From contig NZ_FQZM01000032.1 in assembly GCF_900142025.1 (NCBI RefSeq), positions 1-44,243 on the forward strand: a stretch of DNA of 44,243 nucleotides, in the 5' to 3' direction. The notes below the pieces were generated by a model, which was not told the origin of the DNA, searched no databases, and saw only the letters and a program-made list of their open reading frames with translations. This stretch comes from Desulfofundulus thermosubterraneus DSM 16057 (GTDB lineage: Bacteria; Bacillota; Desulfotomaculia; Desulfotomaculales; Desulfovirgulaceae). Position 1 is the first letter of the stretch. The number at the start of each line of letters is the position of its first letter. The translations under genes and the position numbers were made by a program. Of this stretch, positions 32,710 to 42,408 are shown one piece after another.

Positions 32710-32743
32710 CTGTATAGTATACAGTACGTTCGAAATTTAACAA
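32710..32743 (-). promoter_or_regulatory. Promoter of the GGDEF operon with a palindrome over the -10
   Basis: On the minus strand TTGTTA (complement of 32738-32743), 16 bp, then TATACT (complement of 32716-32721). A perfect palindrome, CTGTATA-G-TATACAG (32710-32724), covers the -10 and is a possible operator. Confidence 0.5.
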
Positions 32744-32975
32744 GACATATCTACCCGATTCCCCCGATTTAGGTACCCCAGATATTCAAAACAGTAAATA
32801 TTCAGTGAACACGTTGGATGCGGCCCAACACTCACCAAAATATGACTCCGCTCCTGGTGTTTCAGGTTTAATTGATATATCCGCTTTTAAGAAGAGCTAG
32901 TATCCCAGTGAGTGCTGGGTCCCCGCTCACTCAAATGCCCGGCGGAGCCGGGCATTTAAAATCAACTGGCCTAAC
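32744..32975. other. Non-coding stretch with a strong hairpin before the toxin-antitoxin candidate
   Basis: No gene is visible. The key feature is an 11-bp perfect stem, AAATGCCCGGC (32933-32943) with GCCGGGCATTT (32947-32957) and a 3-nt loop. On the minus strand it could end the toxin mRNA, although the T-run is only three bases. A smaller CCCAG/CTGGG hairpin lies at about 32903-32918. Confidence 0.5.
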
Positions 32976-33004
32976 TTGACACATACGTATCATTGTGTTA
33001 CAGT
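32976..33004 (+). promoter_or_regulatory. Promoter of the antisense RNA
   Basis: Perfect TTGACA (32976-32981), exactly 17 bp, then TACAGT (32999-33004) preceded by TGT, an extended -10. It points to the ~90-nt transcript that ends at the terminator at 33066-33101. Confidence 0.75.
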
Positions 33005-33010
33005 AAAAAC

Positions 33011-33101
33011 AGGAATACCATAACCGACGGCGTGGATGCCTCGACCTGCCGAGGTTTTAGGTTACACCCTCTAAACTGCTGGCACAGTTTAGAGGGTTTT
33101 T
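33011..33101 (+). ncRNA. Candidate antisense RNA of a type I toxin-antitoxin system
   Basis: A strong promoter and a strong intrinsic terminator, about 60 bp apart with no open reading frame between, define a transcript of about 91 nt. It holds a CCTCG/CGAGG hairpin (33039-33054) followed by TTTT, then the terminator. It is transcribed toward the toxin gene and ends at the toxin's stop codon. Its whole length would be complementary to the 3' untranslated part of the toxin mRNA if that mRNA runs past 33011. This is the layout of TxpA/RatA and BsrG/SR4 in Bacillus. Start and end are inferred. Confidence 0.62.
33066..33101 (+). terminator. Terminator of the antisense RNA
   Basis: A perfect 13-bp stem, ACCCTCTAAACTG (33066-33078) with CAGTTTAGAGGGT (33085-33097) and a 6-nt loop, is followed by TTTTT on the plus strand. 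On the minus strand no T-run follows, so it acts on the RNA and not on the toxin mRNA. Confidence 0.9.
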
Positions 33102-33195
33102 ACCTTAATTCCCTGCAGTAGGTGATGAGCACCACGAGGGTGAGCAATTGGATGGTTGCCTGCACGATCTGTATTACGTCTTGTGCGGTAATCAT
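33100..33195 (-). CDS. Candidate type I toxin: 31-aa hydrophobic peptide
   Basis: This 31-aa open frame starts at an ATG (33195). AAGGGGGG lies 10 nt upstream, and a second G-rich patch closer. The peptide begins MITAQDVIQ and continues into a single hydrophobic helix (QLLTLVVLITY) ending in a charged tail (CRELR). Small membrane peptides of this type are the toxins of holin-like/TxpA type I systems. An in-frame ATG at 33255 would add 20 mostly Gly/Ser/Pro residues; its AAGGA site is at the very 5' end of the predicted mRNA. The gene has its own promoter, a long leader and a convergent RNA that covers its 3' end. It lies between argG and the GGDEF operon. I infer toxicity from structure and context only. 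Confidence 0.6.
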   Translation of the reverse strand: MITAQDVIQIVQATIQLLTLVVLITYCRELR

Positions 33196-33270
33196 CCCTG
33201 CCCCACCCCCCTTCAGAGAAGATTCTCCCCCGGCAGGTGAGGCCCGTCCGATCATGGTATTCCTTGTCTT

Positions 33271-33299
33271 ATTTTACCAAATACTGTTGATTTGGACAA
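33271..33299 (-). promoter_or_regulatory. Promoter of the candidate toxin gene
   Basis: On the minus strand TTGTCC (complement of 33294-33299), 17 bp, then TAAAAT (complement of 33271-33276). Transcription would start near 33264, in the 11-nt sequence AGGAATACCAT that also starts the antisense RNA. It lies just past the argG stop. Confidence 0.6.
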
Positions 33300-33314
33300 G
33301 CGACTCCCTCAAAA

Positions 33315-34526
33315 TCAAGGTTTCCTAAGCCCCGCCTTCTTTTCCATCAACGCGCGTACCTTTAACGGCAAACCGAAAAGATTGATAAACCCGGCAGCAT
33401 CGGCCTGGTTGTAGATCTCATCCCGGCTGAAGGTGGCCAGTTCCGGATTGTAGAGTGAATAGGGCGAACTAACCCCCGCGGGGGTGCAGTTGCCTTTGTA
33501 GAGCTTCATGCGCACCGTGCCGGTTACCGTACGCTGGGTTACCTCCACAAAGGCGTCCAGGGCTTCCCGTAAAGGAGAGAACCACACGCCGTCATACACC
33601 AGCTCGGCATAACGGGCGGCCACCAGTTCTTTGAAATGCATGGTTATCCGGTCAAGGCATATACTTTCCAGCTCCCGGTGGGCCAGGTAGAGGATGGTAC
33701 CACCGGGGGTTTCGTATACACCGCGGGACTTCATCCCCACCAGGCGGTTTTCCACCATATCTACCACCCCTATACCGTTGGCGCCCCCCAGGGCATTTAA
33801 CTTTTCCACCAGCGCCACCGGGTCCAGGGATTCCCCGTTTACTTTCCTGGGTATACCCTTTTCAAAATAAATTTCCACGTAAGTGGGCCGGTCCGGAGCC
33901 TTTTCCGGAGGCGTGGTCAGCAGGAGCACGTCGGCGGGTGGTTCCTTGGCGGGATCCTCCAGGTCCCCTCCTTCGTGGCTCAAGTGCCAGATGTTGCGGT
34001 CCATGCTGTAAGGGCGTTCCCTGGTCACGGGAACGGGAATCCCCCGGGCCTGGGCGTAGTCAATGGCATCCTCCCGGGAACGAATGTTCCATTCGCGCCA
34101 GGGGGCGATAATCTTGAGGTCGGGATTCAGCGCTTTCACAGAAAGCTCAAAGCGCACCTGGTCGTTTCCCTTGCCCGTGGCGCCGTGGGCCACGGCCTCC
34201 GCTCCTTCTCTTTCGGCCACCTCTACAAGCTTTTTGGCAATCAAAGGACGGGCCATGGAGGTGCCCAAAAGGTACTTGCCTTCGTAAACGGCCCCCGCCC
34301 GTAAGGTGGGGAAAATGTACTCTTCTACAAATTCCCGCTTTACGTCCTCAATATAGATCTTGCTGGCGCCGCTTTTAATGGCCTTTTCCTCCAGCGGGGC
34401 CAGTTCCTCCCCCTGCCCCAGGTCGGCCACCATGGCAATGACTTCGTAGCCGTAATTTTCTTTGAGCCAGGGAATGATGATGGATGTATCCAGACCCCCC
34501 GAATAGGCTAATACTACTTTTTTCAT
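33315..34526 (-). CDS. argG: Argininosuccinate synthase
   Basis: ArgG joins citrulline and aspartate using ATP, the penultimate step of arginine synthesis. The 403-aa protein carries the ATP loop [10 protein letters not shown] at 8-17, an IGPE-less but typical [15 protein letters not shown], the substrate region [15 protein letters not shown]-like segment [11 protein letters not shown], and [11 protein letters not shown]-type [16 protein letters not shown]. The ATG follows AGGAGAAAGGAG. It is the last gene of the operon, 1 nt after the orf60 stop. No argH follows; the next element is the toxin-antitoxin candidate. Confidence 0.97.
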   Translation of the reverse strand: MKKVVLAYSGGLDTSIIIPWLKENYGYEVIAMVADLGQGEELAPLEEKAIKSGASKIYIEDVKREFVEEYIFPTLRAGAVYEGKYLLGTSMARPLIAKKLVEVAEREGAEAVAHGATGKGNDQVRFELSVKALNPDLKIIAPWREWNIRSREDAIDYAQARGIPVPVTRERPYSMDRNIWHLSHEGGDLEDPAKEPPADVLLLTTPPEKAPDRPTYVEIYFEKGIPRKVNGESLDPVALVEKLNALGGANGIGVVDMVENRLVGMKSRGVYETPGGTILYLAHRELESICLDRITMHFKELVAARYAELVYDGVWFSPLREALDAFVEVTQRTVTGTVRMKLYKGNCTPAGVSSPYSLYNPELATFSRDEIYNQADAAGFINLFGLPLKVRALMEKKAGLRKP

Positions 34527-34527
34527 A

Positions 34528-34710
34528 CTAACGCTCCTTTCTCCTCAGCCATAGCAAGTACATGACGGCCCAGCCCAGGGTTATGCCGGTAAACCAGGCA
34601 CCCAGGTGAATGGGCAGGTGGACAAAGTCCCGGTTAATAAAAGCCAGGGCCACAATGCCCGCGCCCCCCAGCAGGGCCAGGATGAGCGGCATGCGCGTAA
34701 TCCGGAACAT
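34528..34710 (-). CDS. Small membrane protein between argF and argG
   Basis: This 60-aa protein has two transmembrane helices ([18 protein letters not shown] and [18 protein letters not shown]) and a basic tail LRRKER. The family is not recognised. Its ATG comes one base after the argF stop, with GGTGATGG as a ribosome site inside argF, and it ends one base before argG. That places it firmly in the operon. A role as a small transporter partner or membrane anchor is possible but cannot be shown. Confidence 0.7.
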   Translation of the reverse strand: MFRITRMPLILALLGGAGIVALAFINRDFVHLPIHLGAWFTGITLGWAVMYLLWLRRKER

Positions 34711-34711
34711 A

Positions 34712-35647
34712 TCACGCCATCACCAGGGCCAGCACGGCCTTCTGGGCATGCAGGCGGTTTTCCGCCTCGTCCCAGACCACCGAGTGGGTCCCGTCAATGA
34801 TCTCAGCTGTTACTTCTTCCCCCCGGTGGGCCGGCAGGCAGTGCAAGAAGATAAAGTCCGGTTTGGCGTGGCGCACCAGTTCTCCGTTCACCTGGTAGAG
34901 GGCAAAAACCTTCTTTCGCTGTTCACTTTCCTGTTCCTGTCCCATGCTGGCCCAGACATCGGTGACCACCACATCCGCCCCCGCAACTGCCGCCACCGGG
35001 TCGGTAAGAATTTCGATGCGGCTGCCGGTTGACAGAGCGTCGGCCCTGGCCTTCTCCACTATCTCAGCCCTGGGCTGGTAGCCGGGGGGTGAGGCCACGC
35101 TGATATGCATGCCTGTTTTGGCACAGCCGAAAAGCAGGGAGTGACAAACGTTGTTGCCGTCCCCGACATAGGCCAGCTTCAAGCCGGCCAGCCTGCCTTT
35201 ATGTTCCCGGATGGTCTGCAAATCGGCCAGGATCTGGCACGGATGCAGCAGGTCGGTCAGGCCGTTAATCACCGGGATGTCAGCGTAACGCGCCAGTTCC
35301 TCCACATCCGCCTGGGCGTAGGTGCGGATCATAATCCCGTCCAGGTAGCGGGAAAGCACCCGGGCGGTATCGGCAATTGACTCCCCCCGGCCCAGCTGCA
35401 GGTCGCTGGCATTGAGGTACAGGGCGTAGCCCCCCAGCTGGTACATGGCCACTTCAAAGGAAACCCGGGTGCGGGTGGACGATTTTTGAAAGATCATGCC
35501 CAGGGTCTTCCCGGACAGGTAAGGGTGGGGAATACCCCTTTTTTGTTTGGACTTCAAGTCATCGGCCAGGTCAAGGATGGTGATAATCTCTTCCGGAGTG
35601 AAATCATGCAGGGAGAGAAGATCCCGGCCTTTAAAATTTTCCTTCAC
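34712..35647 (-). CDS. argF: Ornithine carbamoyltransferase
   Basis: ArgF transfers the carbamoyl group from carbamoyl phosphate to ornithine, giving citrulline. At 311 aa it has the normal length. The carbamoyl-phosphate motif [11 protein letters not shown] is at about 55-65, HPCQ at 134-137, the ornithine loop VWASMGQE in the 230s and [11 protein letters not shown] near 270. The start is GTG at 35647, 8 nt after GGAAGGG. It follows carB after a 63-nt gap and stands before orf60 and argG, so it makes direct use of carbamoyl phosphate from CarB. Confidence 0.97.
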   Translation of the reverse strand: MKENFKGRDLLSLHDFTPEEIITILDLADDLKSKQKRGIPHPYLSGKTLGMIFQKSSTRTRVSFEVAMYQLGGYALYLNASDLQLGRGESIADTARVLSRYLDGIMIRTYAQADVEELARYADIPVINGLTDLLHPCQILADLQTIREHKGRLAGLKLAYVGDGNNVCHSLLFGCAKTGMHISVASPPGYQPRAEIVEKARADALSTGSRIEILTDPVAAVAGADVVVTDVWASMGQEQESEQRKKVFALYQVNGELVRHAKPDFIFLHCLPAHRGEEVTAEIIDGTHSVVWDEAENRLHAQKAVLALVMA

Positions 35648-35710
35648 TGGATTATCCCTTCCTTTACAGGTTCGGTTTTACTGAACATTTAACACATAAG
35701 GATAACGGAA

Positions 35711-38700
35711 TCACGGTAAGGCCTCACGCTCCCGGGCCAGCATCCCCGCGGTAAATTCCCGCACGCTTACCGGGTCCGGCTCCTCCCCCTGCTTCAGGCA
35801 CTGCAGCACCGCCGCCAGCGCCCGGGCGGTATCCAGGGACGTCAGGCAGGGCACCCGGTACTCGGCGGCAATGCGGCGCAGGCGGAAGCCGGGCCGGGCG
35901 GGGTGCTTACCCCGGGTGGGGGTGTTGATGACCAGGTTCACCGCGCCCGAACGCAACAGGCCCGCCACATCCTCCACTTCCCGCACGGGCATGCCGGCGG
36001 CGGCAATGGCCCTAGCCGTTCCTCTGGTGGCATAAAGAGTGTAACCCAGGGCAGCATACTGGCGGATCACGGGCAATGCTTCAATTTTATCCCGGTCGGC
36101 CAGGGAAACCAGCACCACTTTTGACGTGGATGGTTTTGTGCCGTTAACAACCGAAAAAGGACTTAAACCGGCAGCCACCATGGCCTTGTAAAGTGCCCCG
36201 GGGAAAGTGCGATCCACCCCCATGACCTCCCCGGTGGACTTCATTTCCGGACCCAGGGAAATTTCCACCTCGCCCAGCTTTTCAAAGGAAAAGACCGGCG
36301 CCTTCACGGTTACATAATCCGAAGCCCTGCCCAGGCCCGACCCGTATCCCTGCTCAGCCAGCCTTTTGCCCAACATGGCCCGGGTGGCCACCTGCACCAT
36401 GGGCACGGCCGTCACCTTGCTCAAAATGGGCACGGTCCGGGAGGCCCGGGGGTTCACTTCCAGGACATAGATGCCGTCTTTGGCCACCACGTACTGGATG
36501 TTTAAAAGCCCGCACACCTTCAGCGCCCGGCCAATCTGCAGGGTGTAGTCCACCACCTGCTCTATTTGCGCCGGGGTGAGGTTCTGGGGCGGGTAAACGG
36601 CCATGCTGTCCCCCGAATGCACCCCGGCCCGCTCGATGTGCTCCATAATGCCGGGGATGAAAATATCCCTACCGTCCCCTATGCCGTCGATCTCCACTTC
36701 CCGGCCCCGGATGTATTTGTCGATGAGCACCGGGTGCCGGGGCGAAACCTGTACGGCCGTTTCCATATATTTTAGCAGTTCCGGAGTGTTATGGACAATC
36801 TCCATGGCCCGCCCGCCCAGCACGTAGGAAGGCCGCACCAGCACCGGGTAACCCAGACCCTCGGCAATTTGCCGGGCCTGTTCCACGGTAAAAGCAGTGC
36901 CCCCCTCGGTCTGGGGAATGCCCAAGCGGGACAAAAGGGCGCTGAATTTTTCCCGGTCCTCGGCGGCGTCAATGGATTCCACTGGCGTGCCGAGCACCTT
37001 CACCCCCCGGGCGGCCAGTTCCCCGGCTAGGTTGATGGCCGTCTGGCCGCCAAACTGAACAATCACCCCCAGGGGCTTTTCCTTTTCCACCACGTTGAGG
37101 ACGTCCTCCAAGGTGAGGGGTTCAAAATAAAGCCGGTCGGCGGTGTCAAAGTCGGTACTCACCGTTTCCGGGTTGTTGTTGATGATGATGGCCTCCACCC
37201 CTTCGGCCTGCAAACCCCAGACCGAATGTACCGAACAGTAATCAAATTCGATGCCCTGGCCGATGCGGATGGGCCCCGAACCGAGGACGATCACTTTAGG
37301 CCGGGAAGACACCGCAACCTCATCCACGGTATCGTAGGTGGAATAGTAATAGGGGGTGGCGGCCTCAAATTCCGCGGCACAGGTATCCACCATCTTGTAG
37401 GCCGGAACAATTCCGCACTCTTTTCGCAACGCACGCACCCGGTCAAAATCCAAACCGGTCAGCCGAGCGATATGGCTGTCGGCAAAGCCGCAGGCCTTGG
37501 CCCGCCGCAGCAACCCGGGGGATGGGTTGCCGCCGGCCGCCCGCAGCTCTCCTTCCAGAACCACGATGTTTTTTATTTTCTCCAGGAAGAAGTAGTCTAT
37601 GGCCGTGAGTTGAAAGATTTCCCGCATGGCCCAGGCCCGGCGGAAAGCTTCGGCTATGGCAAACAAGCGCAGATCGTTGGGACGGGAAAGCAGTTGCTGC
37701 AGTTCCATCTCGCTCCAACTGCCCGAACCCTTCCACTGCAGGCTGTCCACGCCAATTTCCAGGGAGCGCACCGCCTTGAGCAGGGCCCCCTCAAAGGTGC
37801 GGTCAATGGCCATTACCTCGCCGGTGGCCTTCATCTGGGTACCCAGGGTACGGTCCGCGCTGCTGAACTTGTCAAAGGGCCAGCGGGGTATCTTAACCAC
37901 CACGTAGTCCAGGGCCGGCTCAAAGCAGGCGCAGGTTTTCCCCGTCACCGGGTTGATGATCTCGTCCAGCCTTAGGCCGATGGCTATCTTGGCCGCCGTG
38001 CGGGCTATGGGATAACCGGTGGCCTTGGAGGCCAGGGCGCTGGAACGGCTCACCCGGGGGTTGACCTCAATCACGTAATAGCGGAAACTTTCCGGGTCCA
38101 GGGCAAACTGGACGTTACAACCCCCTTCCACCTTCAAGGCCCGGATGATCTTCAGGGCGGCGGAGCGCAACAGCTGGTATTCCTTGTCGGCCAGGGTCTG
38201 GGATGGGGCCACCACGATGCTGTCCCCGGTGTGGATGCCGATGGGGTCGATGTTTTCCATGTTGCAGATGGTGATGCAGTTGTCGGCCCCGTCCCGCATC
38301 ACTTCGTACTCTATTTCCTTCCAGCCGGCCACGCTCTTTTCCAGCAGCACCTGGCCGATGGGGCTCATCAACAGCCCCCGGTGGACGATGGCCTCCAGCT
38401 CCTGCGGGCCTGTGGCCATGCCGCCCCCGGTACCGCCCAGGGTGTAGGCGGGCCGGACGATCAGGGGGTAACCGATTTCCCGGGCAAACTCCAGGGCCTG
38501 CTCCACGCTGGTGACCGTGGTACTGGGGGGCACCGGTTCGCCTATGGCCAGCATGGTTTCCTTGAACAGCTCCCGGTCCTCTGACCGGCGAATGCTGTCC
38601 AGGGAAGTGCCCAGCAGTTCCACGCTGTATTTTTCCAGCACCCCTTGCCGGGCCAGTTCCACGGCCAGGTTCAACCCCGTTTGACCGCCCAGGGTGGGCA

Positions 38701-38959
38701 GCAGGCCCTGGGGCCGCTCCCGTTCGATTATGCGGGCCACGGTCTGCCAGGTGAGGGGTTCGATATAGATCTGGTCGGCCATGTGGCTGTCGGTCATGAT
38801 GGTGGCCGGGTTGGAATTCACCAGCACCACCTGAACCCCTTCCTCTTTGAGGGCCCGGCAGGCCTGGGTGCCGGCATAGTCAAATTCCGCGGCCTGGCCG
38901 ATAATAATGGGGCCGGAGCCGATGACCAGTACTTTTTTGATGTCCTTTCGCCTGGGCAT
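35711..38959 (-). CDS. carB: Carbamoyl phosphate synthase large subunit
   Basis: CarB makes carbamoyl phosphate from bicarbonate, ammonia (supplied by CarA from glutamine) and two ATP. The 1082-aa protein has the two homologous ATP-grasp halves (each with an [11 protein letters not shown] or GQGIEFDYC site and [12 protein letters not shown] or [13 protein letters not shown]) and a C-terminal allosteric domain (about 935-1070, with [15 protein letters not shown]). The start ATG follows GCAGGAGGATACCC. It begins 22 nt after the argD stop. The small subunit gene carA, normally next to carB, is missing from this cluster. Confidence 0.97.
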   Translation of the reverse strand: MPRRKDIKKVLVIGSGPIIIGQAAEFDYAGTQACRALKEEGVQVVLVNSNPATIMTDSHMADQIYIEPLTWQTVARIIERERPQGLLPTLGGQTGLNLAVELARQGVLEKYSVELLGTSLDSIRRSEDRELFKETMLAIGEPVPPSTTVTSVEQALEFAREIGYPLIVRPAYTLGGTGGGMATGPQELEAIVHRGLLMSPIGQVLLEKSVAGWKEIEYEVMRDGADNCITICNMENIDPIGIHTGDSIVVAPSQTLADKEYQLLRSAALKIIRALKVEGGCNVQFALDPESFRYYVIEVNPRVSRSSALASKATGYPIARTAAKIAIGLRLDEIINPVTGKTCACFEPALDYVVVKIPRWPFDKFSSADRTLGTQMKATGEVMAIDRTFEGALLKAVRSLEIGVDSLQWKGSGSWSEMELQQLLSRPNDLRLFAIAEAFRRAWAMREIFQLTAIDYFFLEKIKNIVVLEGELRAAGGNPSPGLLRRAKACGFADSHIARLTGLDFDRVRALRKECGIVPAYKMVDTCAAEFEAATPYYYSTYDTVDEVAVSSRPKVIVLGSGPIRIGQGIEFDYCSVHSVWGLQAEGVEAIIINNNPETVSTDFDTADRLYFEPLTLEDVLNVVEKEKPLGVIVQFGGQTAINLAGELAARGVKVLGTPVESIDAAEDREKFSALLSRLGIPQTEGGTAFTVEQARQIAEGLGYPVLVRPSYVLGGRAMEIVHNTPELLKYMETAVQVSPRHPVLIDKYIRGREVEIDGIGDGRDIFIPGIMEHIERAGVHSGDSMAVYPPQNLTPAQIEQVVDYTLQIGRALKVCGLLNIQYVVAKDGIYVLEVNPRASRTVPILSKVTAVPMVQVATRAMLGKRLAEQGYGSGLGRASDYVTVKAPVFSFEKLGEVEISLGPEMKSTGEVMGVDRTFPGALYKAMVAAGLSPFSVVNGTKPSTSKVVLVSLADRDKIEALPVIRQYAALGYTLYATRGTARAIAAAGMPVREVEDVAGLLRSGAVNLVINTPTRGKHPARPGFRLRRIAAEYRVPCLTSLDTARALAAVLQCLKQGEEPDPVSVREFTAGMLAREREALP

Positions 38960-38981
38960 GGGTATCCTCCTGCTGCAAAAG

Positions 38982-40178
38982 TTACTGTTTCATTTCGGCC
39001 AGGACGCCGGCCAGGATTTCCACGGCCTCGTCCACCTCGGCCCTGGTAATAACCAGAGGCGGAATGAAGCGCAGAATGTGGTTATCCACACAGTTGATTA
39101 ACAAACCGCGGTCCTGGCATTTGCTAACGATCTCCTTGCCTTCGACAGTTAGTTCCATACCCAGCATCAGCCCCAGGCCGCGCACTTCCTTGACGAAGGA
39201 AAACCAGCCGGCCAGCTCCAGGAGGCGGTCTTTCAGATAAGCACCCACCCGGGCAGCATTTTCAATGACGCCCTCATTGAGCAGGCATCCCACGGCTGCC
39301 AGCCCGGCCGCACAGGCCAGGGGGTTGCCCCCGAAGGTGGAGGCGTGGTCGCCGGGGCTAAAAGCGACGGCCACTTTTTCCTTCGCCACCATGGCCCCGA
39401 TGGGGAACCCGCCGCCCAGGGCCTTGGCCAGTGTAAAAATGTCCGGCTCCACGCCGTAATGCTGGTAGGCCAGGAACTTGCCCGTGCGCCCTAGGCCGCA
39501 CTGCACTTCGTCAAAGATCAATAGGGCATTGTAACGGTCACAGAGCTCCCGGGCGGCCTTTAAGTATTCGGGCGTGGCCACGTTCACCCCGCCCTCGCCC
39601 TGCACCGGCTCTAGCAGCACCGCGCAGGTGCTGGGGTTTACGGCCCGGGAAAGGGCCTCCACATCATTGAAGGGAACGTATTTAAACCCCGCCGGAAGGG
39701 GTTCAAACCCCTTCTGGTACTTGGGTTGGGCCGTGGCAGTGATGGCCGCCAGGGTGCGCCCATGGAAGGACTTCAGGGCGGTGATAATTTCGTATTTCTC
39801 CTGCCCGCCGTGAATTTTACCGTACTTCCGGGCCAGCTTGATAGCCGCCTCGTTGGCCTCGGCACCGCTGTTGCAGAAAAACACCCGGTCCCCGCAGGAA
39901 TTTTCCACCAGCAATTGGGCCAGTTTCGCCTGGGGTTCAATATGGTACAGATTGGATACATGCATCAATTTCCGGGCCTGGGAGGCTATGGCCTCCACTA
40001 CCGCCGGGTGGCAGTGGCCCAGGGAGCAAACGGCCAATCCGGCCACAAAGTCAAGGTACTCCTTACCTTCCGCGTCCCAAACCCGTGCCCCCTGCCCTCT
40101 CACCAGGGCCAGGGGCAGGCGCCCGTAGGTACGCATTACATATTTATCGGTAAGCTCGATAATTTCCGCGCTGGTCAT
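38982..40178 (-). CDS. argD: Acetylornithine aminotransferase
   Basis: ArgD converts N-acetylglutamate semialdehyde to N-acetylornithine with glutamate as amino donor and PLP as cofactor. The predicted protein (398 aa) shows [33 protein letters not shown] (PLP aspartate) and the Schiff-base lysine in [14 protein letters not shown]. The ribosome site GGAGGGG is only 3 nt from the ATG at 40184 and 9 nt from the in-frame ATG at 40178, so the latter is preferred. It lies between argB and carB. Confidence 0.96.
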   Translation of the reverse strand: MTSAEIIELTDKYVMRTYGRLPLALVRGQGARVWDAEGKEYLDFVAGLAVCSLGHCHPAVVEAIASQARKLMHVSNLYHIEPQAKLAQLLVENSCGDRVFFCNSGAEANEAAIKLARKYGKIHGGQEKYEIITALKSFHGRTLAAITATAQPKYQKGFEPLPAGFKYVPFNDVEALSRAVNPSTCAVLLEPVQGEGGVNVATPEYLKAARELCDRYNALLIFDEVQCGLGRTGKFLAYQHYGVEPDIFTLAKALGGGFPIGAMVAKEKVAVAFSPGDHASTFGGNPLACAAGLAAVGCLLNEGVIENAARVGAYLKDRLLELAGWFSFVKEVRGLGLMLGMELTVEGKEIVSKCQDRGLLINCVDNHILRFIPPLVITRAEVDEAVEILAGVLAEMKQ

Positions 40179-40196
40179 GTCCATTCCCCTCCTGCT

Positions 40197-41084
40197 TCAC
40201 CGGACCACCATGGTGCCGATGCCTTTATCCGTGAACACTTCCAGCAAAATGGAGTGGGGCACCCGCCCGTCCAGAATGTGGGTGGTGTTGACACCGCCGT
40301 AAAGGGCCCGGGTACAGCACTCCACCTTGGGAATCATGCCGCCGTCAATAATGCCCCGGGCAATTAAATCAGGCACATCGTCCGCCCGGATCACTGAAAT
40401 CAGCGAATTCTTGTTTTCCCTGTCTTCCAGAATGCCTTCCACGTCGGTAAGGATAATTAATTTATCCGCCCCCAGGGCCACCGCCAGCTCCCCGGCGGCG
40501 GTATCGGCGTTGACGTTGTAGCTTTCCCCTTCGGGGCCCACCGCCACGGGAGCCACCACGGGAATATAGCCCTCATTGATCAGGGTATGGACGATGGCCG
40601 GGTTGACCTTTTTCACCTGCCCCACGCAGCCGATGTCCACCATTTCCACCGTCCCGTCGGGCTGGTATACCTTGCCGGGTTTCTTCACCGCCTGAAGCAG
40701 GCAGGCATCCTTGCCCGAAAGGCCCACCGCCTTGCCGCCAATGCGATTGATCAGGGAGACGATTTCCTTGTTCAGCTTGCCCGCCAGGACCATTTCCACT
40801 ATTTCCATGGTTTCCTCGTCGGTGACCCGCAGGCCGCCCACAAAGCGGGATTCGATACCCAGCTTCTGGAGCATGGCCGTAATTTCCGGTCCCCCGCCGT
40901 GGACAATTACTGGGTGGATGCCCACATACTTCATCAGCACCACATCAGTAAGCACGGCCTTTTTCAGCCCGCAGTCCACCATGGCGTGGCCGCCATACTT
41001 GATGACCACCGTCTTGCCGTAGAATTTCCTTATGTAAGGCAGGGCCTCCACCAGGATGGCCGCCTTCTCCTGTGCGCTGAGCAA
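40197..41084 (-). CDS. argB: Acetylglutamate kinase
   Basis: ArgB phosphorylates N-acetylglutamate; in many organisms it is inhibited by arginine. The 295-aa protein has [10 protein letters not shown] (26-35), VHGGGPEI at about 60 and the nucleotide site [11 protein letters not shown]. An N-terminal extension of about 20 residues before the first conserved block ([12 protein letters not shown]) is of the kind seen in arginine-sensitive, hexameric enzymes. The start is TTG with GGGGGAGG 7 nt upstream. It lies between argJ and argD. Confidence 0.96.
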   Translation of the reverse strand: MLSAQEKAAILVEALPYIRKFYGKTVVIKYGGHAMVDCGLKKAVLTDVVLMKYVGIHPVIVHGGGPEITAMLQKLGIESRFVGGLRVTDEETMEIVEMVLAGKLNKEIVSLINRIGGKAVGLSGKDACLLQAVKKPGKVYQPDGTVEMVDIGCVGQVKKVNPAIVHTLINEGYIPVVAPVAVGPEGESYNVNADTAAGELAVALGADKLIILTDVEGILEDRENKNSLISVIRADDVPDLIARGIIDGGMIPKVECCTRALYGGVNTTHILDGRVPHSILLEVFTDKGIGTMVVR

Positions 41085-41143
41085 TCGGATACCTCCCCCG
41101 GTTTACTTATCCTTAAAAACCCAGGATACAGGATAACAGGCCG

Positions 41144-42358
41144 TTATGTCCGGTAGCTGGCGTTAATGTTCACATATTCGCCGGTCAGGTCGCAGCCCCA
41201 GGCCGTGGCCTCATATTCTCCTGACTTTAAATCCACCAGTACCCGCACCTCACGGCCCGCCAGCACGGACGAGGCTGCTTCCTCGTCAAAGGGCAAAGCC
41301 ACCCCGTCCCTGGCCACCATTATGTCACCCAGGTATATATCCACCCGGTCGGGATCAAAGTGCGCACCCGAGTAGCCGGCAGCGCAGATGATCCGCCCCC
41401 AGTTGGCATCCTGACCGTATATGGCCGTTTTGACCAGGTTGGAAGCTACCACTGCCCGGGCGGCCAGGCGGGCATCCCTTTCGCTGGCGGCATTGATCAC
41501 CTTCACTTCCAGCAGCTTTGTGGCCCCTTCGCCATCCCTGGCCACTGCCCGGGCCAGCCGGGTGCATACCTCGGTGAGGGCGTCCCGCAACAGGTGATAA
41601 TCTTCATTTTCGGCGGTAATTTCCGGGTTGCCGGCCCGGCCGTTGGCCAGGGCCAGGACCATGTCATTGGTGCTGGTATCCCCATCCACACTGATCATAT
41701 TAAAGCTCCGGTCCACCGCATGACGCAGCATTTCCTGCAGGCAGGGCGCAGATACAGCCGCATCGGTGGTAATAAAGCAGAGCATAGTGGCCATGCTGGG
41801 GTGAATCATTCCGGAACCCTTGGCCATACCCCCGATGGTTACCGTGTGCCCGCTTAGGGTGAGAGAAAGGGCCGTTTCTTTGGGCTCGGTATCGGTGGTC
41901 ATAATGGCCTCGGCGGCAGCCGCGCCCCCACCGGAGCTCAACTCCCGGGCCGCAGCGGCAATACCCGGCAAAATGCGGTCCATGGGCATGGGCTGGCCGA
42001 TGACCCCGGTGGAGGCCACCAGGACATCCTCCTCGGGAATATTCAATACCCGGGCCGTTTCCTGCGCCATGGCCCGGGCATCCCGGATACCCTGCTCCCC
42101 GTTGCAGGTATTGGCATTACCGCTGTTCATCACCACCGCCCGGGCCCGCCCCCTGGCTATACGCTCCATGGTGACCAGCACCGGGGCACCCTTCACCAGG
42201 TTGGTGGTGAACACCCCGGCAGCGCGGGCCGGAACCTCGGAAAAAATTAAGGCAATATCCCGTCTTCCTTTGTACTTCACCCCGGCGGCCACTCCCGCGG
42301 CCAGAAAACCCTGCGGGGCAGTGACACCGCCGCTTTTCTCTTCCCATGTTCTGGCCAA
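41144..42358 (-). CDS. argJ: Glutamate N-acetyltransferase/amino-acid acetyltransferase
   Basis: ArgJ recycles the acetyl group from N-acetylornithine to glutamate and, in its bifunctional form, also makes acetylglutamate from acetyl-CoA. The 404-aa precursor is cut autocatalytically at the conserved Thr in KGSGMIHPSMATML-type sequence, and AKGSGMIHPSMATMLC is present, giving alpha and beta chains. No separate argA is seen nearby, which fits bifunctionality but does not prove it. The start is TTG, 9 nt after GGAGG. It lies between argC and argB. Confidence 0.96.
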   Translation of the reverse strand: MARTWEEKSGGVTAPQGFLAAGVAAGVKYKGRRDIALIFSEVPARAAGVFTTNLVKGAPVLVTMERIARGRARAVVMNSGNANTCNGEQGIRDARAMAQETARVLNIPEEDVLVASTGVIGQPMPMDRILPGIAAAARELSSGGGAAAAEAIMTTDTEPKETALSLTLSGHTVTIGGMAKGSGMIHPSMATMLCFITTDAAVSAPCLQEMLRHAVDRSFNMISVDGDTSTNDMVLALANGRAGNPEITAENEDYHLLRDALTEVCTRLARAVARDGEGATKLLEVKVINAASERDARLAARAVVASNLVKTAIYGQDANWGRIICAAGYSGAHFDPDRVDIYLGDIMVARDGVALPFDEEAASSVLAGREVRVLVDLKSGEYEATAWGCDLTGEYVNINASYRT

Positions 42359-42408
42359 GCCAGCATTCCTCCTTATCCACTACGTCGTTAAAGCTATTTT
42401 TACATCTT

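Noticed and set aside
32976-33101. Reading the promoter-terminator unit as a T-box or other riboswitch for argG
   Set aside because: It is transcribed away from the GGDEF operon and opposite to argG, has no T-box motif, and ends at the toxin stop codon.
37226-37975. Plus-strand 249-codon frame inside carB
   Set aside because: Antisense shadow of a well-conserved part of carB.
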